Shown piece after piece: positions 15,285 through 20,242 of a stretch of 20,242 bases of DNA. The notes beneath the pieces were generated by a model, which saw nothing but the letters and a program-made list of their open reading frames with translations, searched no databases and was not told the origin of the DNA. Every line of letters begins with the position of its first letter. Position 1 is the first letter of the stretch. The stretch is from a virus. The stretch spans positions 1-20,242 of the IMG/VR virus record IMGVR_UViG_3300023276_000410, one strand, 5' to 3'. A program made the translations under genes and the position numbers.

Positions 15285-15394
15285 AGGTATCCATTCATAG
15301 TAAAGGTCTTGCGGGTTCGAATTACGTAGTTATCCGCGATAGCTATCTCGTTATATCAGGATTTATAGCAAGTGGATAATATAAGGAATTAGGG
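15285..15394 (+). other. 110-base gap with near-perfect palindrome
   Basis: This gap after the tail tube gene has no ATG and no open frame worth calling. It contains a perfect 10-bp palindrome GATAGCTATC (15338-15347), extended to 16 bases with one mismatched pair (CG at both ends), and a possible 6-bp stem GCGGGT / ATCCGC (15311-15316 with 15332-15337). No U-tract follows either. It could be an operator or an RNA structure that lowers read-through from tail tube to chaperone genes. Confidence 0.35.
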
Positions 15395-16441
15395 ATGGAT
15401 CATACTTTTTATGATAAAATATTATATAGAATAATAAAAGGTCGTTTAAGCATAAGGCTTGGCGACCTTGTTCTATACGTACATGAACCAGACAGTAATA
15501 TTATAGACGAATCTTACATTATTTATGATGAAGCCTATAAAAAGGCTTATTTTAATGGATCATATGTTGAGTCACAAATTTTAGAATTATTAATGGAACA
15601 CGAGTTATGGAGTCCATTTGATGATAAAAAAGCGGATGAGTTAGAAGACAAGATCGAAGAACTAAAGGTGGCGGCTTTTAAAGCATTTTTTGACAAAAAG
15701 AAGCTACGTGGTATAAAATTGAGTCTAAGACATCTTGAAAAACATATGATAAAATATAAATCTAAAAAAACCGTTTGGGATCATTTATCTTGTGAAGGTG
15801 TGGCACAATTTGCCCGTTCTGCGTGGATCATTGAAAACACTACATTTTACAAAGATAAACCCTATGATTGGAGTAAATATAGCGTATCTAATGTGATGAA
15901 TATTTATAATGAAAACAGGATAGTCGCGGCTACTTATCGTGAGATTGCTCGTAGTGATCCTTGGCGAATGATGTGGGCTAACAGTAAAAAACATGGTAAT
16001 TTATTTGGTGGACCTGCCTGTGAGATGACCAATGATCAATTAACATTGTGCTCATATTCCGCTATGTATGACAATGTCTATGAAAGCACTGATAGTCCTA
16101 ATGAAAAAGTAATAAAGGATGATGATTGTCTTGATGGATGGTTTATTGTACAACGAAGAAAATATGAAAAAGATAAAAAACAGAGAGAGGTTGATGATTT
16201 AATTAAGAATCCTAAAATAGCAAACTCTCAAGAAGTGTTTGTTGTAGCCTCTGATCAACAGGCGGCAAATGAAGTATATGATTTAAATAATCCAATAAAT
16301 AGAGGAGTGATTAAGGCGAGACAAGAAAAGATCAATAGTTCAGATGATTATATAAGTTTTCAAGAATTTAATGATGTCAAGCAGGAGATGCATATCCAGC
16401 ATGTTGAACAGGCATCACAATCAATAAGAGGAAGGAGGTAG
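15395..16441 (+). CDS. Tail assembly chaperone-like protein A
   Basis: A 348-residue, charged, helix-rich protein between tail tube and tape measure, the position of gpG-type chaperones that coat the tape measure during tail assembly. Residues 29-141 align without gaps to residues 23-135 of the product at 16808 (shared Y44, A47, A51, G55, W72, E82-L83, L111-R112, and S-x-E-G-x-A-x-x-A-R at 132-141). The C-terminal half is different and ends in a coiled-coil-like, basic tail (HVEQASQSIRGRR). The start has AAGGA seven bases upstream. It ends with AGGAGG inside its last two Arg codons, which serves as ribosome binding site for the next gene. The chaperone role is inferred from position. Confidence 0.5.
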   Translation: MDHTFYDKILYRIIKGRLSIRLGDLVLYVHEPDSNIIDESYIIYDEAYKKAYFNGSYVESQILELLMEHELWSPFDDKKADELEDKIEELKVAAFKAFFDKKKLRGIKLSLRHLEKHMIKYKSKKTVWDHLSCEGVAQFARSAWIIENTTFYKDKPYDWSKYSVSNVMNIYNENRIVAATYREIARSDPWRMMWANSKKHGNLFGGPACEMTNDQLTLCSYSAMYDNVYESTDSPNEKVIKDDDCLDGWFIVQRRKYEKDKKQREVDDLIKNPKIANSQEVFVVASDQQAANEVYDLNNPINRGVIKARQEKINSSDDYISFQEFNDVKQEMHIQHVEQASQSIRGRR

Positions 16442-16443
16442 TT

Positions 16444-16821
16444 ATGGATAGCGGATTTCTTAAACAGTCTCTCGATCTGAAACACGCGAGAGAACAGAGA
16501 TATAAAGAGGTTTCAAGAGACAAATTGTTCCAAGTGGCAAAAAAGAAAATTCAAACCACGATGATTGGTGCGTTATCAACATTAGAAGAAAGCTTTGGTT
16601 TTCTATGGGGTTTTGATTTACATGATTCTGAACGAACCCCGGAACAAAGACACATTTATCAGATTTATGAAGACGCACGCGCTAAAATATTAGATAGGGG
16701 AAATACACAGACAAGGAATTTAGAAAACGAATTTATCAATTATGATATTTCTCGTAGGAAACATTATATTAACTTACCAGTAGCTCAAATAAAAGGAGAA
16801 GACACAAATGACGGACAATAA
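16444..16821 (+). CDS. Small unknown protein between chaperone-like genes
   Basis: A 125-residue protein starting two bases after the previous stop and overlapping the next gene by 14 bases, so all three are translated together. It is helical: a basic N-terminal helix (DLKHAREQRYKEVSRDKLFQVAKKK), a hydrophobic middle (GALSTLEESFGFLWGFDL), then RTPEQRHIYQIYEDARAKILDRGNTQTRNLENEFINYD. The 'RTPEQ...YEDAR..ILDRGN.Q.RNLE.E...YD' pattern looks like a conserved family I have seen in marine phage genomes, without a known function. It lies in the chaperone cluster, so a part in tail assembly is plausible. Confidence 0.55.
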   Translation: MDSGFLKQSLDLKHAREQRYKEVSRDKLFQVAKKKIQTTMIGALSTLEESFGFLWGFDLHDSERTPEQRHIYQIYEDARAKILDRGNTQTRNLENEFINYDISRRKHYINLPVAQIKGEDTNDGQ

Positions 16822-17764
16822 TGAAAGAATCGTAGAGAGCGTAGATAACAATGGAGATCCTGTGAAAGTGCGTGTTGTAGCGCCTACGGCTGAGCACTTT
16901 CGTGATTCACAACTTGTTTATAACAAGGCTTTTCGTGCCGCTTTAGATTCCGGGGCTTTACTTAGACAAAAGCTGAATGACCATATGTTAAAGCAGGGTA
17001 TTTGGGATGATGACAAGGATGCCAAATACAAAGAGCTTTCTGAAAACATCAGAGCTAAGGAAGGCGTGTTAAAGGGTGGAGGTATTAGGTTGTCTGAAGC
17101 TAAGGCTATCGCGTTAGAACTACGAGATCTGAGAGATGAATTTCGCACATTATTATCTGAAAAAAATGCTTTAGACTCCAACTCTGCTGAAGGGTTGGCG
17201 GATAACGCTAGATTTATTGAACTTGTACGTCTTTGTATTGTGAATCCTGACACTGGTATTGGGTTGTTTCCAGATCAAAAGGTCTATGATGCTCAAGCTG
17301 ATCAACCTTGGGTTGTTGAAGCTTCTGGGGAATTGGCAAACATGTTATATGGGTTAGATACTGATTACGATAAAAACTTAGAAGAAAACAAGTTTTTGCG
17401 TGAATTTAAGTTCGTGAATGATGACCTTAGATTCATTAACAAAGAGGGACATTTGGTTGACTCTGAAGGTAGATATATTAATGAAGACGGACGGTTTATA
17501 GCCTATCGTACAGACGAGGGTCTAAAAACTCAAGATCCTAATGAGGTATATTTTGTAGATCGTGACGGCGAAGAGGTTGTTCTAAAAACAGACAAAGATG
17601 GAAATGAAGAATGGGTAAAAATCTCACTACAGGAAAGAAAGCCATTTTTAGATGATGACGATAAGCCTATTGAAATTCAAGCTGAAGAAGCGGAAATTAC
17701 TACCAAATCTAAACCTGCTAAAAGAAAACCAAGAGTTAAGAAAACAGATGCCGAAACAGTTTAA
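16808..17764 (+). CDS. Tail assembly chaperone-like protein B (paralog of A)
   Basis: A 318-residue protein just before the tape measure gene. Residues 23-135 match residues 29-141 of the product at 15395 in gapless alignment. Residues 140-200 are unique. A beta-repeat region follows, with a 14-residue period (RFINKEG at 208, RYINEDG at 222), and then a strand-rich DRDGEEVVLKTDKDGNEEWVKI. The C-terminus is acidic then strongly basic (SKPAKRKPRVKKTD), suitable for binding an acidic partner. AAAGGAG upstream lies within the preceding gene. Taken with A, the pair could stand in for gpG and gpGT, sharing one domain and differing in the C-terminal extension. This is inference; no T-domain homology is claimed. 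Confidence 0.5.
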   Translation: MTDNNERIVESVDNNGDPVKVRVVAPTAEHFRDSQLVYNKAFRAALDSGALLRQKLNDHMLKQGIWDDDKDAKYKELSENIRAKEGVLKGGGIRLSEAKAIALELRDLRDEFRTLLSEKNALDSNSAEGLADNARFIELVRLCIVNPDTGIGLFPDQKVYDAQADQPWVVEASGELANMLYGLDTDYDKNLEENKFLREFKFVNDDLRFINKEGHLVDSEGRYINEDGRFIAYRTDEGLKTQDPNEVYFVDRDGEEVVLKTDKDGNEEWVKISLQERKPFLDDDDKPIEIQAEEAEITTKSKPAKRKPRVKKTDAETV

Positions 17765-17773
17765 TTGTGTATA
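17765..17773 (+). promoter_or_regulatory. Candidate promoter motif variant (copy D)
   Basis: TTGTGTATA immediately follows the stop codon of chaperone-like gene B and matches the last part of the TTTTTGTGTAT motif. It is followed 26 bases later by a terminator-like hairpin instead of a gene, unlike the other copies. Confidence 0.3.
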
Positions 17774-17798
17774 GCTTCATGGGACTTTAAAACGATCT

Positions 17799-17831
17799 GG
17801 GGGAAGCTCTTTTGTATTCTCCCTTTTTTTT
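17799..17831 (+). terminator. Terminator-like hairpin before tape measure gene
   Basis: A 7-bp stem GGGGGAA / TTCTCCC with one G-U pair and an 11-base loop is followed by eight Ts. The gene for the tape measure starts 15 bases after the T-run. It could terminate transcripts coming from the tail genes, or act as an attenuator that keeps tape measure mRNA low relative to the tail tube. Confidence 0.8.
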
Positions 17832-17846
17832 AAAAGTGGAGCAAAG

Positions 17847-20242
17847 ATGGCTGAGCGATTTAATCTTACTGCACAGATACAGTTACAGGCACCGACTAAT
17901 ACTGCGCAGGTTGTTGGACAAATCAGGAAGCAGCTTCAGGGTGTTTCTGTGGATGTTAAAGTTAACGCCAATCCGCGTCAAATAGCTGAAGTAAATAAAG
18001 AACTACAAAATGTTAACAAGGCTGCTGGCTCTTCAGCAAAATCAGTTGGAGCACTGAACACAAATTTGGCTGCCGCTGCTCGTAGATTTAGTGTAATTAC
18101 AGTGGCTACTGGTGCATTTTTAGGTTTAGCTCGTGCGATAAAAAACTCTACAGGCGAGGCAATTGCGTTTGAGCGAGAGTTGCTTAAAATTTCTCAAATC
18201 ACGGGTAAAAGTGTATCACAACTTACTGGTCTTGTTGCAGAAGTTACTAAATTATCTCGTGGCTTGGGTGCGTCTTCTAGTGATTTATTGTCTGTGTCGA
18301 AAACATTGGCTCAGGCTGGTTTTAGTGCCCAGAGGACCAAACAAGCTTTAGAGTCATTAGCACAAACGACGTTAGCGGCTACATTCAATAATATTGAAGA
18401 CACCACTGAAGCCGCGATAGCTGTATTACGGCAGTTTTCTGCTGAAGCCAGAAGATCCGGTGGTGAGATTAAATTTCTTCAATCTACGTTAGACGCTATT
18501 AATTCTGTATCGAAAAACTTTGCTGTTGAAGCTGGCGATTTAACCACTGTTATTCGTCGTGTCGGTGGTGTATTTTCTTCTGCTGGTGGTAGTGTAAATG
18601 AATTGATTGCATTATTTACCTCTGTCCGATCTACGACCAGAGAGTCTGCTGAAACAATTGCTACTGGTTTAAGAACTATATTTACCCGTATTCAGCGTAC
18701 CGATACTGTCGACCAGCTTGCCGCATTAGGTATTCAGTTAAGAGACTCTCAGGGGCAATTTGTCGGCGCTTATGAGGCTGTGCGTAGATTGTCGGCAGGA
18801 TTAAGTGCTTTAGATCCAAGAGATTTTAGATTTAGTGAGATTGTTGAATCTTTAGGTGGTTTTCGGCAAGTCGGTAAAGTTATTCCATTGATCCAACAGT
18901 TTGCGGTTGCTCAAGACGCTTTAAATGTCGCACAGGGGTCTGCAGGCTCTGTTGCTAGAGATGCCGCTACTGCTCAAAAGGGCTTGGGTAATCAGATAGC
19001 TAAAGTACGTGAAGATTTCCAAGCTTTAATACGTCAGTTTGCAGATAGTAGTACGTTTAGGGCGATTGCGGGCGGTGCTTTAGAATTAGCTAAAGCATTT
19101 ATTAAAATTGCTTCTTCTTTAGAAGATATGCTACCATTAATCGCCACATTGGTTAGCATGAAAATTGGTCAATCCTTAGCTCCGGGTTTAGGTGCGTTAT
19201 TGGGTGGTAGGGGTTTACGTGGTAAAAATCAAGGTGGTAAGATTCACGCTTTTGCTCGTGGTGGACATGTGCCGGGAACTGGAAATAGAGATACTGTTCC
19301 GGCGATGTTACAGCCCGGTGAATTTGTTATTAAGAAGAGTAGTGCTAAAAAGTTGGGTGCTTCTACTTTAGAGGCTATGAATAATAATAGGTATGCATAT
19401 GGTGGTGGTCCAGTAAATGGGGATTTAATAGGTCCAGCCAGTAGATCTCCTGAATTGGAAAATAAGTATGATGTTCAAAATGCAGGAATCACTGATAATT
19501 ATAGTGGTGAAATAAAGATCACAACTATTGACCCTTCAGATAAAGAAAAGGGTTATCAAGCTGTTGAAAAAGAAGCAACTGATCTGCATAATTTAGGTAA
19601 AAATAAATTCCAAAAGGCTTTAACACTAAAAAATATTAAAGAGATTTCAAATGAAGATAAGCGTGAAGAAGCTGCTGCGAAGAAAGCAAGAGATGCTATT
19701 AATACAAAAGGAAAGATAGGAGGCTTTATAGGAAAAAAATTAAGCCCTAAATTCTTTACAGGTTCAGATCCTACTGGTGCTATAAATGCAATTAAAGGCG
19801 GTGTTAATGAGAGAAATGTCTCAAAGATGCTTACAGATCGTACTCGTGGAGGAGGTACGGTAACTAAGCTTGATGATGAATACGGTATGGATTTTAAATA
19901 TAAACCCAAGAAAAAAAATAGTCGAGCACTCTACATAGAGGCAAAAACCCTAAAAACTAGGGCGTCACGAGATAAAGTTATCGCGAAGGCATTACTTGCT
20001 AAAGCCCTAAATTCTAAGAAAGATTATAAGGACCAAATTGAGAATAATGTAAAATTACCTAATATTGAATATATTGAAACACCGGAAAATCTTAAAGGGG
20101 CTTCCGGTTTGGCTACACCAAAAAAGAAAAACGCAGGAGGGGGTATCTCCGGTTCTGATACAGTCCCAGCCCTTTTAACTCCCGGCGAATATGTAATTAA
20201 TAAATCTTCTGCTCGAAATATTGGTTATGCTAATCTTAATAC
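17847..20242 (+). CDS. Tail tape measure protein (partial, 3' end outside window)
   Basis: An open frame from ATG 17847 (GTGGAG six bases upstream) to the window end gives 798 residues and continues beyond. It sets tail length and is later ejected. Residues about 100-330 match the TP901-type core (FERELLKISQITGKSVSQLTG; KTLAQAGFSAQRTKQALESL). Hydrophobic stretches lie near 76-93 and 428-455. A Gly-rich motif HVPGTGNRDTVPAMLQPGEF follows at about 474-493, then an Asn/Lys-rich insert, and a second such motif (SGSDTVPALLTPGEYVINK) near 768-786. In the insert, E655, D682 and E698-A-K700 fit the E...D...ExK pattern of PD-(D/E)XK nuclease folds. The start and TMP identity are sound; the nuclease-like domain is a hypothesis. 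Confidence 0.85.
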   Translation, partial: MAERFNLTAQIQLQAPTNTAQVVGQIRKQLQGVSVDVKVNANPRQIAEVNKELQNVNKAAGSSAKSVGALNTNLAAAARRFSVITVATGAFLGLARAIKNSTGEAIAFERELLKISQITGKSVSQLTGLVAEVTKLSRGLGASSSDLLSVSKTLAQAGFSAQRTKQALESLAQTTLAATFNNIEDTTEAAIAVLRQFSAEARRSGGEIKFLQSTLDAINSVSKNFAVEAGDLTTVIRRVGGVFSSAGGSVNELIALFTSVRSTTRESAETIATGLRTIFTRIQRTDTVDQLAALGIQLRDSQGQFVGAYEAVRRLSAGLSALDPRDFRFSEIVESLGGFRQVGKVIPLIQQFAVAQDALNVAQGSAGSVARDAATAQKGLGNQIAKVREDFQALIRQFADSSTFRAIAGGALELAKAFIKIASSLEDMLPLIATLVSMKIGQSLAPGLGALLGGRGLRGKNQGGKIHAFARGGHVPGTGNRDTVPAMLQPGEFVIKKSSAKKLGASTLEAMNNNRYAYGGGPVNGDLIGPASRSPELENKYDVQNAGITDNYSGEIKITTIDPSDKEKGYQAVEKEATDLHNLGKNKFQKALTLKNIKEISNEDKREEAAAKKARDAINTKGKIGGFIGKKLSPKFFTGSDPTGAINAIKGGVNERNVSKMLTDRTRGGGTVTKLDDEYGMDFKYKPKKKNSRALYIEAKTLKTRASRDKVIAKALLAKALNSKKDYKDQIENNVKLPNIEYIETPENLKGASGLATPKKKNAGGGISGSDTVPALLTPGEYVINKSSARNIGYANLN
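19755..20040 (+). other. Candidate PD-(D/E)XK-like insert inside tape measure
   Basis: This part of the tape measure frame encodes GGVNERNVSKMLTDR, then a D-D-E-Y-G-M-D-F segment (D682), a Lys-rich turn, and RALYIEAKTL with E698 and K700. D682 and E698 are 16 residues apart, within the usual range for the D and ExK motifs of restriction-endonuclease-like folds, and the strand preceding E698 is hydrophobic as expected. A helix carrying E655 precedes. A fold prediction is needed to confirm it. Confidence 0.4.

Noticed and set aside
15311-15330. tRNA T-arm-like GGGTTCGAATTAC
   Set aside because: No matching acceptor, D or anticodon stems could be assembled from the flanking bases.

Overview
The window is the virion-morphogenesis region of a tailed double-stranded DNA bacteriophage (Caudoviricetes). 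All genes lie on the + strand, closely packed, mostly with AGGAG-type ribosome binding sites, and the DNA is visibly AT-rich. A tail-tube-like protein, chaperone-like proteins and a TP901-type tape measure are present. No contractile sheath is seen in the window, so a siphovirus-like virion is most likely, although genes outside the window could change that. The style of the proteins resembles phages from marine or other aquatic samples. The host cannot be named. TAG, TAA and standard start codons are used normally, and no integrase, tRNA, CRISPR array or insertion sequence was found.

Layout. (1) Head, 1-5102: portal; a prohead protease fused in frame to a scaffold, with a strong internal start for free scaffold; a decoration-like protein; the major capsid protein. 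A near-perfect terminator follows. (2) Fibre module, 5206-11297: two small proteins, a 1,386-residue repetitive fibre, an unknown protein, and two small beta-rich proteins. This block sits between capsid and connector genes, which is not the textbook order. (3) Neck/connector, 11306-14184: an adaptor-like protein, a small unknown, a CxxC...CxxC protein, and two unrecognised structural proteins, translationally linked by short overlaps. (4) Tail, 14253-20242: tail tube candidate, two chaperone-like proteins flanking a small gene, then the tape measure gene, which runs off the window.

Main points for a second look. The two chaperone-like genes (15395 and 16808) align without gaps over about 113 residues, which suggests duplication instead of the usual gpG/gpGT frameshift pair. 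The tape measure carries, between two glycine-rich 'DTVPA..PGE' motifs, an insert with an E...D...ExK pattern like PD-(D/E)XK nucleases. A motif close to TTTTTGTGTAT recurs in five intergenic gaps and may be a phage-specific promoter. In one case (17765) it is followed at once by a terminator-like hairpin before the tape measure gene. The portal frame is open upstream of its first ATG back to an in-frame TAG at base 1.

No finding rests on a database search. Family names come from recognition of motifs and gene order, and the confidence values reflect that.
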